Shown: positions 1-9,072, counted from the first letter of the stretch. The stretch: DNA of 64,000 nt from Paracoccus sanguinis (GCF_900106665.1 NZ_FNNA01000002.1:310001-374000), one strand, 5' to 3'. Numbers and translations: made by a program. Notes: generated from the letters alone by a model not told the origin.

Positions 1-512
1 GTCAGCCGCGGGTCGTCCGCCGCCACGTCCGGCGCGAACCGCCCGACCACGCGCCCGTCCCGGCCGATCAGGAACTTCTCGAAGTTCCACTGCACCTCGG
101 GCGCGGGGTTCGCGGTGATCCCGTAGCCCGCGAGCTTCTCGCGCCACGGCCCCTCGCCCTCGGCCGCGGGCTTCGCCGCGATCAGCGCCGCATACAGCGG
201 ATGCCGCACCGCGCCGCTGACCGGGGTCTTGGCGGCCAGCGGGAAGGTTACCCCATAGGTACCCTGGCAGAACGCCAGCACCTCGGCGTCCGTCCCCGGC
301 TCCTGCTCCTTGAAGTCGTTCGAGGGCACGCCCAGCACCACGAGCCCGTCGTCCTTGCGCGCGCGGTAGAGCGCCTCGAGCCCCTCGTACTGCCCCGTCA
401 GCCCGCATTTCGAGGCGACGTTCACCAGCAGCACCACCTTGCCCCGCCAGTCGTCCAGCGAGCCATGGCTGCCGTCGTTCATCGTCAGGTCGATCCGTCC
501 GATCTCGCTCAT
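1..512 (-). CDS. Glutathione peroxidase family protein (3' end cut by window)
   Basis: Thiol peroxidase that reduces hydroperoxides, probably cytoplasmic because no signal peptide is visible. The frame is open from an ATG at 512 to the window edge, giving 170 codons; only the C-terminus is missing. Seen directly: NVASKCGLT around Cys36, which is the peroxidatic Cys position (Cys, not selenocysteine), a later FCQ segment, and the family signature WNFEKFL near residue 142. The ATG overlaps the mnmA stop codon as ATGA (512-509), so translation is probably coupled to mnmA. Family membership is clear; the in vivo reductant (glutathione or thioredoxin) cannot be told from sequence. Confidence 0.92.
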   Translation of the reverse strand, partial: MSEIGRIDLTMNDGSHGSLDDWRGKVVLLVNVASKCGLTGQYEGLEALYRARKDDGLVVLGVPSNDFKEQEPGTDAEVLAFCQGTYGVTFPLAAKTPVSGAVRHPLYAALIAAKPAAEGEGPWREKLAGYGITANPAPEVQWNFEKFLIGRDGRVVGRFAPDVAADDPRL

Positions 513-1690
513 CCGCGGCTCTCCGATCTGCGGGTTTCGGTGATGGTGATCCAGCCGCCGCCCAGCACGCGCGTGCCTTCGGCGGCGTAGAAGACGCAGG
601 CCTGCCCGGGGCTGACCCCCTCTTCGGCAGTGGCGAGCTCCACCGTCGCGGTTGTCGGTCCGGTCGGGCGCAGGATTGCCGGCGCCGGCGGCCGGGTCGA
701 GCGGATCCTCACCATGATCTCGCGCTCGGCCACGTCGCCGAGCGCGCCCCCGCCGATCCAGTTCACCTCCGCCACCGGCACCCGCCGGGTGGCGAGCGCG
801 ACCTTCGGCCCGACCACGACCTGCCGCGTCTCGGCGTCCAGTCGCACGACGTAGAGCGGGTCGCCCAGGCCCCCGATCCCCAGCCCCCGGCGCTGGCCGA
901 TGGTATAGTGGATCACGCCCCGGTGCCGCCCCAGCACCCGGCCGTCGAGATCGACGATGTCGCCCGGCTCGGCCGCGCCCGGGCGCAGCTTCTCGATCAC
1001 CGCGGCATAGTTGCCTTCGGGCACGAAGCAAATGTCCTGGCTGTCCGGCTTGTCGGCCACCACCAGCCCGAACTGCTGCGCCAGCGCCCGCGTCTCGGCC
1101 TTGCTGGCAAGGCCGCCGAGCGGAAAGCGCAGGAACTCGAGCTGCTCCTGCGCGGTCGAGAAGAGGAAATAGCTCTGGTCGCGCGCCGGGTCGGCGGCCA
1201 TGTGCAGCTCGGCACCCGCGGGCCCCTCGAGCCGGCGGATATAGTGCCCCGTCGCCATGCAGTCGGCGTCGAGCTCGCGGGCCGTCTGCAGCAGGTCGCG
1301 GAACTTCACCCGCTCGTTGCAGCGGATGCAGGGGACCGGCGTGGCGCCCGCGAGATAGGCGTCGGCAAACTCCTCGATCACCGATTCGCGGAACTTGTTC
1401 TCGTAATCGAGCACGTAATGCGGGATGCCGATGCGCTCGGCCACGCGGCGGGCATCGTGGATGTCCTGCCCGGCGCAGCAGGCGCCCTTCTTCTTCAGCG
1501 CCGCGCCGTGATCGTAAAGCTGCAGCGTAACGCCGATGACGTCGTAGCCCTCGGCCTTGAGCATTGCGGCCACGACCGAGCTGTCCACCCCGCCCGACAT
1601 CGCCACCACCACCCGCGTTTCGGCGGGCGGGCGGGCGAAGCCCAGGGAATTGAGATGCGGCGCCGGGGGGCGCGGGGAAAGGCTGGTCAC
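509..1690 (-). CDS. mnmA: tRNA-specific 2-thiouridylase MnmA
   Basis: Cytoplasmic enzyme that installs sulfur at C2 of the wobble uridine in tRNA-Lys, -Glu and -Gln using ATP and a sulfur relay. The PP-loop SGGVDSS lies near residue 31, a Cys-rich segment [11 protein letters not shown] in the middle, and [10 protein letters not shown] carries the second catalytic Cys. The GTG at 1690 was chosen as start: it gives 393 residues, normal for the family, and sits a short way before the conserved LNSLGF segment. Starting further upstream would run into sciP on the other strand. The stop overlaps the peroxidase ATG. The product is secure; the exact start is less so. Confidence 0.95.
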   Translation of the reverse strand: MTSLSPRPPAPHLNSLGFARPPAETRVVVAMSGGVDSSVVAAMLKAEGYDVIGVTLQLYDHGAALKKKGACCAGQDIHDARRVAERIGIPHYVLDYENKFRESVIEEFADAYLAGATPVPCIRCNERVKFRDLLQTARELDADCMATGHYIRRLEGPAGAELHMAADPARDQSYFLFSTAQEQLEFLRFPLGGLASKAETRALAQQFGLVVADKPDSQDICFVPEGNYAAVIEKLRPGAAEPGDIVDLDGRVLGRHRGVIHYTIGQRRGLGIGGLGDPLYVVRLDAETRQVVVGPKVALATRRVPVAEVNWIGGGALGDVAEREIMVRIRSTRPPAPAILRPTGPTTATVELATAEEGVSPGQACVFYAAEGTRVLGGGWITITETRRSESRG

Positions 1691-1798
1691 GGGGATGGTC
1701 CGGGCTGTCGGCAGATCGGGCGCGCGCCCGCGCGGACCGCACCAACTGGTGGATATAGCGAAAATGCCCGGCTTTTCAACCGAACCCCACGGCTGTTG

Positions 1799-1813
1799 TT
1801 CACCCGGCCTTAA
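1799..1813 (+). promoter_or_regulatory. Degenerate CtrA-type box upstream of sciP
   Basis: The sequence TTCA, seven bases, then TTAA is one base off the CtrA consensus TTAA-N7-TTAA. It lies about 50 bp upstream of the sciP ATG and is also upstream of mnmA on the opposite strand. This fits the known CtrA control of sciP in alphaproteobacteria, but a one-mismatch match of this length can arise by chance. Confidence 0.35.
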
Positions 1814-1861
1814 CGGCGGCCGTGTCAGGAACGCCTCACGACCCGATCCGAAAGGCCCGCC

Positions 1862-2137
1862 ATGTTCGTCCGCAAGACCCCCGGCCCGCGCACCGTGACC
1901 CTCCCCGACGGCTCGATCCTCAGCCGTGCGGACTTGCCGCGCACCACCGACCGCTGGGTGGCGCGGCGCAAGGCGGTCGTGGTGCAGGCGGTGGAACACG
2001 GGCTGCTCAGCCGCGACGAGGCGAGCGACCGCTACGCCCTGACCGAAGAGGAGCTCGACTGCTGGATCGCCGCCGTGGCGCGCGAGGGGGCGGCGGCGCT
2101 CAAGGTCAAGGCCATCCGCCGCAAATCGCCGGATTGA
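1862..2137 (+). CDS. sciP: CtrA inhibitor SciP (DUF1153 family)
   Basis: Small cytoplasmic protein of 91 residues with a Trp- and Arg-rich helix-turn-helix core ([11 protein letters not shown] near residue 40, then a [11 protein letters not shown] segment near residue 60). This is the DUF1153/SciP pattern. In Caulobacter, SciP binds CtrA and DNA and blocks transcription activation by CtrA in early G1. Here it directly precedes ctrA on the same strand with a 96-bp gap, which supports the call. The ATG at 1862 follows a purine-rich GAAAGGCCCGCC leader. Function in this organism is inferred from the family and the neighbour. Confidence 0.88.
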   Translation: MFVRKTPGPRTVTLPDGSILSRADLPRTTDRWVARRKAVVVQAVEHGLLSRDEASDRYALTEEELDCWIAAVAREGAAALKVKAIRRKSPD

Positions 2138-2166
2138 TCAACCTGCGGTAGATTTCTGTTGACCTG

Positions 2167-2181
2167 CTAACCGTAAATTAA
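2167..2181 (+). promoter_or_regulatory. CtrA-type box upstream of ctrA
   Basis: CTAA, seven bases (ccgtaaa), then TTAA, followed by C. This is one mismatch from TTAA-N7-TTAA and stands out as an AT-rich island in GC-rich DNA. It lies 53-67 bp before the ctrA ATG, the right place for autoregulation or for SciP/CtrA action. Inference from motif and position only. Confidence 0.5.
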
Positions 2182-2233
2182 CGATTCCTCGGGCAGGGTG
2201 CCGGGAAAGAGAGGGCACCGAAAGGGGACGGAA

Positions 2234-2947
<714 letters not shown>

Positions 2948-3011
2948 AAGCGCGGGGCGAGGCTTCGGCACGGGTGGGAGCGGATTCGGTGGAGGTTGGC
3001 CTCGGGGCTTG

Positions 3012-3760
3012 AGCGCCGCGCGTTAGTGGCCGGCTTTCCGCAGCAGAGCGAGTGCGCAGTCCCGGTCGCGGCGTTCGCCGGGCGGGTGATGCTCTCCGCC
3101 GCAGAGCGCGAGGGCACGGCCTGTCACGGTGACCGCCGGACCCGCGGGGCACTGCCTAGCAGAGCGCGCTCGGCGCGACCCGGTCACCATAAGCGCCGGA
3201 CGGCGGTTTTCGCAGCAGGGCGGGTGCGTGGCCCTGTCTTAATGACCGGCGGAGCGACGGGTCTCCGCCATAGAGCGCGAGGGCACGTTCAGTCGCTGTG
3301 ACCGCCGGACCCGCGGGGCTTTGTCCAGCAGAGCGTGAGGAGCGCGCCCCGATCACCATGAGCGCCGCACAGGCGGGGTTCTGCAGCAGAGCGGATGCAC
3401 GGCCCTGTCTTAGTGTCCGGCGGACCGACGGGGTCTCCGCCGCAGAGCGCGACGGCACGGCCAGTCGCGGTGATCGCCGGCCAGCGGTGCATTGCGCAGC
3501 AGAGCGCGAGGGGCGCGACCCCGGTCCCCCGTGAGCGCCGACCGGGCGGGGTTTCCGCAGGACGGCATGGGCGGACCGCCCGGTCGCGATGACCGCCGGA
3601 CGGTGGGGGCTCCCCTGCAGGGCGCGGGGTCGCGGCCATTCGCGGTGGGCGCCGGACGGGCAGGGTTTCCGCAGCAGGGCATGGGTGCACGGCCCGGTCG
3701 CGGTGATTGCCGAGCAGGCGGGGCTTTGAGCAGCGGGGCGTGTGGTCATGGCCGGTGGCA
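3012..3760. repeat. Degenerate tandem array: ~13 copies of a ~57-bp unit, with a ~171-bp higher-order period
   Basis: Units begin near 3012, 3073, 3131, 3191, 3244, 3300, 3360, 3415, 3472, 3533, 3591, 3647 and 3705. Each starts with a form of GACCGCCGGAC, passes through GCAGCAGAGCG and ends with GGTCGCGGT, so unit junctions often carry the dyad GCGGTGACCGC. Neighbouring units differ, but every third one is more alike (3131, 3300 and 3472 share CCCGCGGGGC and a GATCACC-like end; 3191 and 3360 share GGCCCTGTCTTA). Spacing of like units is 169-173 bp. Unit lengths vary from 53 to 61 bp and are not multiples of three, so no reading frame is preserved. Function unknown. Confidence 0.85.
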
Positions 3761-4038
3761 GTCAGGGCCGGTCGAAAGTCCGCGGTTGGGCGTGGCGGGC
3801 TCGACGCTACTCCACGGGCAAGTCCCCCAACCCGATTCCCCTGCGCCGTCCGCCATCCACTTCATCGCGCCGTCCACCATCCCTCCCCCGGGCCGTCCGC
3901 TACGCCCTTCCCCAGCGCCGGCGCCAGCGCTTACCCCGCCGTCTCCGTCCCCGCCCTCCCCCCTTTCCCCCGCCGCCTCATCGCGCCATGCTGCCCGGGC
4001 CGCGGACACGACGGCACCACCGACAGGACCACCCCCGC
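3761..4038. other. Gene-free, cytosine-rich leader before the nucleoside hydrolase gene
   Basis: Between the repeat array and the nucleoside hydrolase ATG lies a pyrimidine-rich stretch (many CCGCC, TCCCC and CGCCG runs). No conserved protein, RNA or clear promoter could be recognised. The reading frames that cross it have no recognisable domain. Confidence 0.5.
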
Positions 4039-4983
4039 ATGGCGCAGAAGATCATCATCGACACCGACCCCGGCCAGGACGATGCCGTGGCGATCCTGCT
4101 GGCGCTCGCCTCGCCCGAGCTCGAGGTGCTGGGGATCACGGCGGTGGCGGGCAACGTGCCGCTGCCGCTCACGCTGCGCAACGCCCGCGCGATCTGCGAG
4201 CTGGCCGGGCGCCCCGACATCCCCGTCTACGCCGGGTGCGACGCGCCGCTCGAGGGGCGGCTCGTCACCGCCGAGAACGTCCACGGCGCGACCGGCCTCG
4301 ACGGGATCACCCTGCCCGAGCCGACCATGCCCGTGCAGGACCGCCACGCGGTCGATTTCCTCGTCGAGACGCTGCGCCACGAACCCGCGGGCAGCGTCAC
4401 CCTCGTCCCGATCGGCCCGCTCACCAACATCGCCGCGGCCTTCCGGCAGGCACCCGACGTCATCGCCCGTGTCGGCCGCATCGTCATGATGGGCGGGGCC
4501 TATTTCGAGGTCGGCAACGTCACCCCGGCGGCCGAGTTCAACATCTTCGTCGACCCCCTCGCCGCGGCCGAGGTCTTCGCCGCCGGCGCCGATCTCGTCG
4601 TCATGCCCCTCGACGTCACCCACCGCGCGCTCACCAGCCGCGCCTGGGTCGAGGGGATGCGGGCAAGCGGCCGGGTGGGCGAGGTCGTGGCGAGCTGGAC
4701 GGATTTCTTCGAGCGCTACGACCGGGCGAAATACGGCCACGACGGGGCGCCGCTGCACGACCCCTGCGCGGTCGCCTATCTCATCGCGCCCGAACTCTTC
4801 TCGGGCCGTCGGATCAACGTCGAGATCGAGACCGAGGGCCGCTTCACCCGCGGCATGACCGTCGCCGACTGGTGGGGCGTGTCCGGGCGCCCGGCGAACG
4901 CGCTCTTCATCCGCGACCTCGACGCGCCGCGGTTCTTCGACCTGCTGACCGAGCGCATCGGGCGGCTCGACGCCCGCGGGTGA
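4039..4983 (+). CDS. Nucleoside hydrolase (IunH/RihA family)
   Basis: Hydrolyses the N-glycosidic bond of ribonucleosides in salvage, releasing base and ribose; cytoplasmic, calcium-dependent family. The protein starts MAQKIIIDTDPGQDDA, whose DTDPGQDD Asp cluster is the calcium and ribose site. A second family segment, GPLTNIAAA, lies near residue 140, and LHDPCAVA near residue 240 supplies the late Asp. Length 314 residues is typical. The ATG at 4039 is chosen because homology begins there; longer versions run into low-complexity DNA. Substrate preference (inosine, uridine or pyrimidine) cannot be read from sequence. It stands alone after the repeat array. Confidence 0.93.
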   Translation: MAQKIIIDTDPGQDDAVAILLALASPELEVLGITAVAGNVPLPLTLRNARAICELAGRPDIPVYAGCDAPLEGRLVTAENVHGATGLDGITLPEPTMPVQDRHAVDFLVETLRHEPAGSVTLVPIGPLTNIAAAFRQAPDVIARVGRIVMMGGAYFEVGNVTPAAEFNIFVDPLAAAEVFAAGADLVVMPLDVTHRALTSRAWVEGMRASGRVGEVVASWTDFFERYDRAKYGHDGAPLHDPCAVAYLIAPELFSGRRINVEIETEGRFTRGMTVADWWGVSGRPANALFIRDLDAPRFFDLLTERIGRLDARG

Positions 4984-5053
4984 GGGAACGCCCGGCGAGG
5001 CCGCCTCGGGCCCCCGCTGGACAACCGCGCGCCGATCGGGCATCGCGCGGGCC

Positions 5054-5671
5054 ATGAGCGCCACCTCGCCCGCCGCCATCGCCCATCCCCACAGCCGCGC
5101 CGAGGATGCCCAGGGCATCCTCTTCGGCGGGGTCATGGCCGCGTTCGGCGCGCATCTGCTGGCCTCGGCCGGGCTCATCACCGGCCAGCTCGCCGGTCTG
5201 GCGCTGCTCGTCGCGCAGGCGACCGGGGTTCCGTTCGGGCCGGTCTACCTCGCCCTCAGCCTGCCCTTCTACGGCTTCGGCTACCGCCGCCTCGGCGCGG
5301 GGTTCCTGCGCCGGACGGTCGCGGCGGTGCTGATCATGGTGGCGACCAGCCTCGCCCTGCCCCGGCTGATCGGCTTCCAGGCGATCCACCCCGGGGCCGC
5401 CGCGGTGCTCGCGGGGCTCGTCTGCGGGGCGGCGCTGCTCGCGCTCTTCCGCCACCGGGCGAGCCTCGGCGGCATCGGGGCCGTGGCGCTCGACGTGCAG
5501 GACCGCTTCGGGATCAAGGCCGGCTGGGTGCAGATGGGCTTCGACGCGCTCGTCTTCGCCGCCGCCCTCGCCCTCATGCCGTGGGAGCGGGTGGCCTGGT
5601 CGGCGCTCGGCGCGGCGGTGCTGAACCTCGTGATCGCGATCAACCACCGCCGCGACCGCTACATCGTCTGA
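5054..5671 (+). CDS. YitT family membrane protein (DUF161)
   Basis: Inner-membrane protein of 205 residues with about five hydrophobic segments, beginning near residue 22 (GILFGGVMAAFGAHLL). The segments LITGQLAGLALLV and PFYGFGYRRLG fit the YitT/DUF161 family. The short polar N-terminus is followed directly by the first helix. Family function is not established. It lies 70 bp downstream of the nucleoside hydrolase in the same direction and could be cotranscribed, but nothing else links them. Confidence 0.8.
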   Translation: MSATSPAAIAHPHSRAEDAQGILFGGVMAAFGAHLLASAGLITGQLAGLALLVAQATGVPFGPVYLALSLPFYGFGYRRLGAGFLRRTVAAVLIMVATSLALPRLIGFQAIHPGAAAVLAGLVCGAALLALFRHRASLGGIGAVALDVQDRFGIKAGWVQMGFDALVFAAALALMPWERVAWSALGAAVLNLVIAINHRRDRYIV

Positions 5672-5691
5672 TCGCGCCCCGCGCCCCCGGC

Positions 5692-6045
5692 TCAGGCCGG
5701 CACGCCCAGCGCCCGCTTGACGTTCGCCGTCCAGCCGAGCAGCCGCGCCTCGCCCGCGACGATCGCCGGGCGCTTCATGACCGAGGGTTTCGCGCCGAGC
5801 ATCGCCACCGGCGCCATCGACCGCTCGGCCTCGGACATCCCCCGCCACGTCAGGCTCGCGCGGTTCACCAGCTTGTCGCTGAACTCATCGACCAGCCGCG
5901 CCCGCTCGGCCTCGGAGAGCGGCTCGGCCGCCACGTCGCGGAACGCCACCTCCCAACCCGCGGCCTTTAGGTCCGCCTGCGCCTTCTGGCAGGTCGAGCA
6001 ATGCGAAAGCCCGTAGAGCGTCAGCCGCCGCGCGTCCTCACCCAT
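5692..6045 (-). CDS. ArsC/Spx/YffB-like thioredoxin-fold protein
   Basis: Cytoplasmic 117-residue protein of the arsenate reductase-like family. It starts with a beta strand then SHCSTCQKA (a CxxC near residues 16-19), and has the family segment around KPSVMKRPAIV near residue 90, which carries the cis-Pro/Arg region of ArsC-like folds. True arsenate reductases sit in ars operons; none is here, so a YffB-like thiol role is as likely. The ATG at 6045 overlaps the stop of the tiny lipoprotein gene upstream as TGATG, so the two are probably translationally coupled. Confidence 0.82.
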   Translation of the reverse strand: MGEDARRLTLYGLSHCSTCQKAQADLKAAGWEVAFRDVAAEPLSEAERARLVDEFSDKLVNRASLTWRGMSEAERSMAPVAMLGAKPSVMKRPAIVAGEARLLGWTANVKRALGVPA

Positions 6046-6119
6046 CAGATGAACGGCACGAACGGCACGCCGCAGCCGGCAAGCGCCAGCAGCGCGGCGA
6101 GGGACAGGGCAAGGCGCAT
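6045..6119 (-). CDS. Very small lipoprotein (24 residues)
   Basis: Too short for usual gene callers, but well formed. It has a ribosome site (AGAGGAGAG, about 6 bases before the ATG), a start at 6119, a hydrophobic signal segment LALSLAALLALA and a lipobox LAGC with Cys16. The predicted mature part is only nine residues, CGVPFVPFI. Its stop overlaps the ATG of the ArsC-like gene. Comparable tiny predicted lipoproteins occur in Rhodobacterales, but no function is assigned. It could be a true lipopeptide or a leader that couples translation of the next gene. Confidence 0.6.
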   Translation of the reverse strand: MRLALSLAALLALAGCGVPFVPFI

Positions 6120-6183
6120 GGGGACTCTCCTCTGGAACGGTCGGCCGCAGACTGCCCGCGGCGCGGGGGGCAGCGCAACCCCG

Positions 6184-7512
6184 TCAGAGATCGCCGTGCC
6201 CCGCCGCATCGTGCAGCCGCGCCCGCACCCGGCGCATCCCCAGCCACACCGCGACCACCACCAGCGGCGTCAGCGCCGCGACGAGCAGGGTCTTGTCGAT
6301 CCCCGCCGCATGCGCCAAGGGCGCCGCGGCATAGCCGAGCAGCCCGACGGCGTAATAGCTGATCGCCACCACCGACAGCCCCTCGACCGTGTGCTGCAGG
6401 CGCAGCTGCAGGTCGGCCCGGCGGTCCATCCGCGACAGGATCTCCTGGTTCTGTTCGCTGCGCTGCACGTCCACGCGGGTGCGCAGCAGTTCGCCCGCCC
6501 GCGCCGCCCGGTCGAGCATCGCCGCCAGCCGCGCCTCGGCCGAGCGTGCGGTGCGCATCGCCGGCTCGAAGCGGCGCGACATGAACTCGGCCAGCGTCTG
6601 GCGGCCCTGGAACCGGGTCTCGCGCAGGGCGGCGATGCGGTCGTGGACGATCGCCTCATAGGCGCGGGTGGCGCCGAAGCGGAAGTTGTGCTGCGTGGCC
6701 GCGGTCTCGAGCCGGGCCGACAGCGCGAGCAGATCCTGCAGCACCGCCTCGGCCGGGCGGGCGTCGTCGCCCAGGCCCTCGACCAGCGCCGCCATCTGGG
6801 TGTCGAGCGCGTTGAGCGTGGCGCTGAGCGCCCGCGCCCGGGGAAACCCCAGCATCGCCATGGCGCGATAGGTCTCAAGCTCGGTGAGCCGCTGCACCAC
6901 GCGCCCGAGCCGCCCCGGCCCCACGCCCTCGCGGGCAAAGACGGCAAAGCGCATCCAGCCCGCCGCGTCGATGCGGAAGTCGGTGGCGATCACCGCCGCC
7001 CCGTCGAGCACCTGCACCGCCGTCAGCCCGTCCACGACGAACCATTCGTCCAGCCGCTCGGCCAGCGCCGCGTCGGTGTCGGGGAACGGCTCAACGTCGA
7101 TCAGCGCCGCGACGAGGCGCTTGCCCGGCGCGCGGGCCTGCCACTCGGTCGGGAACAGCTCGGCCATGCCGGGGTCGAAGGGGCGGACCGGGCGGCCGGG
7201 GGTGAAGCTCGTGTAGCTGACGAACTCGGTATGCCCCTCCCACCGCAGCTCGTGGCGGCCCATGACGGCGGCGTAGTGGCCGATGCCGGGCTGCGGCGCG
7301 GGGGCGCCGTGGCGGCGCGCCAGCTCGGCCAGATGAGCGAAGTCCTGCGCGCGGTCGCGGTTGGCGGCGTCGCGCGGTTCCTTGAAGGCGAGGTAGACGA
7401 CCTTGCACGGCGCGGTCAGCCGCGGCGAGGGGCGGGCGTGCAGCTCGTTGACCATCTCGAACCGCAGCGGGTGGTCGAGCGACGTGTCGATGGGGGAAGC
7501 GTCCTGGCTCAT
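6184..7512 (-). CDS. DUF3422 family membrane-anchored protein
   Basis: Protein of 442 residues. The N-terminus carries HPLRFEMVNELHARP near residue 14, the usual DUF3422 opening. The middle is helical and Arg/Glu-rich, likely coiled (DRAARAGELLRTRVDV, RMDRRADLQLRLQ). Two hydrophobic segments follow near residues 378-425, so it is probably anchored in the inner membrane with the bulk in the cytoplasm. No enzymatic motif was recognised, and the family has no settled role. It is divergent from the YkuD-type gene across a 160-bp gap that holds a G/C-rich hairpin (7563-7590). Confidence 0.85.
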   Translation of the reverse strand: MSQDASPIDTSLDHPLRFEMVNELHARPSPRLTAPCKVVYLAFKEPRDAANRDRAQDFAHLAELARRHGAPAPQPGIGHYAAVMGRHELRWEGHTEFVSYTSFTPGRPVRPFDPGMAELFPTEWQARAPGKRLVAALIDVEPFPDTDAALAERLDEWFVVDGLTAVQVLDGAAVIATDFRIDAAGWMRFAVFAREGVGPGRLGRVVQRLTELETYRAMAMLGFPRARALSATLNALDTQMAALVEGLGDDARPAEAVLQDLLALSARLETAATQHNFRFGATRAYEAIVHDRIAALRETRFQGRQTLAEFMSRRFEPAMRTARSAEARLAAMLDRAARAGELLRTRVDVQRSEQNQEILSRMDRRADLQLRLQHTVEGLSVVAISYYAVGLLGYAAAPLAHAAGIDKTLLVAALTPLVVVAVWLGMRRVRARLHDAAGHGDL

Positions 7513-7672
7513 GGCCGCATCTCACGCGAGAATGGCCGCAGCGCGCAAGCCGTCCCTTGGGCGGGGGGCGGGGCTTCGCCGGCGCCCCCCCTGTCAGCGG
7601 GATGTGATGCCCGGCCCGGTTGCACCGGGGCCAGCCATTCGGCAGGGTTGGGCCAGAATCAGGGAATCCGTC

Positions 7673-8182
7673 ATGTCACGTCTCCTCCAGCTCATCACGG
7701 CGGGTCTGCTGCTGGCGCTCGTCGCGTCCTGCGCGCCGAGCAAGTTCAAGAGCTACAGCGGCCCGCCGGTCACCCAGATCGTGGTCAACAAGTCGGCGCG
7801 GCAGATGCTGTTCCTGTCGGGCAACACGGTGATCAAGTCCTACAACGTCGGGTTGGGGAACGAGCCGCGCGGCCACAAGCAGTTCTCGGGCGACGGCAAG
7901 ACGCCCGAGGGGCTCTATTACATCGACCGCCGCAACCCCGACAGCCGCTACCACCTGTCGATCGGGATCTCCTATCCGAACCCGGTGGACAGCGCCTATG
8001 CGGCGGCGCTGGGGCAGCAGGCGGGGGGCGACATCTTCATCCACGGCCAGGGGCCCGAGGGGCGGGCGCTGTCGCGCATCCGCCGGGACTGGACCGCGGG
8101 ATGCATCGCGGTGACGGATGCCGAGGCCGAGGACATCTATGCGATGGTCCGCGACGGCACGCCGATCCAGATCAACCCCTGA
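7673..8182 (+). CDS. L,D-transpeptidase (YkuD) family lipoprotein
   Basis: Predicted envelope enzyme of 169 residues. The signal ends in a lipobox LVASC with Cys20. A YkuD domain follows: strands from residue 35, HGQG at residues 124-127, and catalytic Cys144 in DWTAGCIAV. The usual SHGC is TAGC here, as in YafK-like members, which may act as transpeptidases or as hydrolases of peptidoglycan cross-links. ATG at 7673 is preferred because the signal peptide begins there. It acts on peptidoglycan in the periplasm by family inference; the substrate bond is unknown. Confidence 0.87.
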   Translation: MSRLLQLITAGLLLALVASCAPSKFKSYSGPPVTQIVVNKSARQMLFLSGNTVIKSYNVGLGNEPRGHKQFSGDGKTPEGLYYIDRRNPDSRYHLSIGISYPNPVDSAYAAALGQQAGGDIFIHGQGPEGRALSRIRRDWTAGCIAVTDAEAEDIYAMVRDGTPIQINP

Positions 8183-8204
8183 GGGCGGGGGCTGGCGCCG
8201 CGCC

Positions 8205-8600
8205 TCAGCCCGCCGCCGCGGCTTCGTCGGCCGCCGCAAACACCTCGGCCGCGGCGTTCAGGCCGTTGATCGCCGCCGGCATCCCGCCATAGACCGCCAT
8301 CTGCCAGATCGCCTCGGTGATCTCGGTGCGCGAGGCCCCCGCCGCCAGCGCATGGGCGACGTTGACCCGAAGCTGCGGCCCGGTGCCGCCACCCATCGCC
8401 GCCAGCGCCGCGACGGTGCAGAGCTGGCGGGTCTTCAGGTCCAGCCCGGGGCGGGCGTAGTGGTGGCCGTAGGCCCATTCGATCAAGCTGTCGGCCATGC
8501 CCGGCAGCAGCCCGTCGTAGCGGGCCGAGAGCGCCTCGTGCAGCGTCGGGTTCAGCCGGGCGGCCACCGCGGCGCCTGCCTCAAGATGTCGGTCGGTCAT
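8205..8600 (-). CDS. Carboxymuconolactone decarboxylase family protein
   Basis: Small helical protein of 131 residues with the CMD-family core: [19 protein letters not shown] near residue 55, then [24 protein letters not shown]. Members are gamma-carboxymuconolactone decarboxylases or AhpD-like reductases. There is no CxxC pair, so the AhpD redox role is unlikely. The gene overlaps the end of the merR-type gene by 20 bases and is probably in its operon, so expression is likely inducible. Its substrate is unknown. Confidence 0.83.
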   Translation of the reverse strand: MTDRHLEAGAAVAARLNPTLHEALSARYDGLLPGMADSLIEWAYGHHYARPGLDLKTRQLCTVAALAAMGGGTGPQLRVNVAHALAAGASRTEITEAIWQMAVYGGMPAAINGLNAAAEVFAAADEAAAAG

Positions 8601-8955
8601 GCTCTGCCTCCATGCGGCGATAGGTCTCGATCTTGTCGTCCATCAGCGCCAGCGCCGCGTTGAGTTCGGCCACGCGCGCGGCGATGGCCGTGCGGTGCGC
8701 CTCGATCATCGCCCGGCGGGCGGCGAGGGTCGTGTCGCCCTGCCGGCGCAGCGCGGCGTAGCGGACCCGGTCGGCCTGCCGCATCCCCGTCGCCGTCAGC
8801 CGGGCGAGGAAGGCGATCCAGTCCAGCACCGCCGGATCATAGTCGCGCCGCCCGCCCCCGTCGCGGGCCGGGCGCTGGATCAGGCCGATCCGCTCGTAGA
8901 AGCGCAGCGTGTCCACGCTGAGCCCGGTCTGCCGCGCCAGTTCGCCGATCTTCAT
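8581..8955 (-). CDS. MerR family transcriptional regulator
   Basis: 124-residue DNA-binding protein. The N-terminal winged helix-turn-helix is classic: [26 protein letters not shown], followed by a wing with [10 protein letters not shown] coiled-coil dimer helix fills the C-terminal half (residues 70-120). No metal-binding Cys set is present, so it is not MerR, CueR or SoxR; it resembles the AdhR/YhdM type. It likely controls its own promoter through the operator at 8993-9008, along with the downstream CMD-family gene. The inducer is unknown. Confidence 0.9.
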   Translation of the reverse strand: MKIGELARQTGLSVDTLRFYERIGLIQRPARDGGGRRDYDPAVLDWIAFLARLTATGMRQADRVRYAALRRQGDTTLAARRAMIEAHRTAIAARVAELNAALALMDDKIETYRRMEAEHDRPTS

Positions 8956-8982
8956 GGCCTGCCTCCGATGAAAACGAGAGGG

Positions 8983-9013
8983 GTTCTAGCGGCTGGAGCG
9001 CACTCCAGCTCAA
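8983..9013 (-). promoter_or_regulatory. MerR-type promoter with 19-bp spacer and operator
   Basis: On the minus strand TTGAGC (-35, 9013-9008) and TAGAAC (-10, 8988-8983) are 19 bp apart. The long spacer holds a perfect 16-bp palindrome, CTGGAGTGCGCTCCAG on that strand (8993-9008). Overlong 19-20 bp spacers with a dyad are typical of MerR-family activated promoters. It sits 28 bp before the merR-type ATG. Seen directly; binding is inferred. Confidence 0.8.
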
Positions 9014-9018
9014 GCACG

Positions 9019-9048
9019 AAAAAACCCCCGCCGGTCGGGCGGGGGTTT
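9019..9048 (-). terminator. Rho-independent terminator of pntAB
   Basis: Perfect 11-bp stem (9022-9032 with 9038-9048, five-base loop). On the minus strand it reads into a T run (TTTTTT). It lies 25 bp after the pntB stop codon and separates pntAB from the merR-type promoter. Confidence 0.85.
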
Positions 9049-9072
9049 CGGGTCGCGGGACCGGGGGTCCGG

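Noticed and set aside
3156..3749. A 197-residue minus-strand frame over the repeat array with repeated ALLRKP-like segments
   Set aside because: Unit lengths (53-61 bp) are not multiples of three, several alternative frames on both strands are equally open, and no domain is recognisable. The periodic peptide is a by-product of the repeats.
3012..3760. CRISPR-like array
   Set aside because: There is no invariant repeat separated by unique spacers; the whole unit is degenerate and tandem, and no cas gene lies nearby.
5692..6045. Arsenic resistance gene
   Set aside because: The ArsC-like fold is present, but there is no arsR, arsB or acr3 nearby; a YffB/Spx-like thiol role is as likely.
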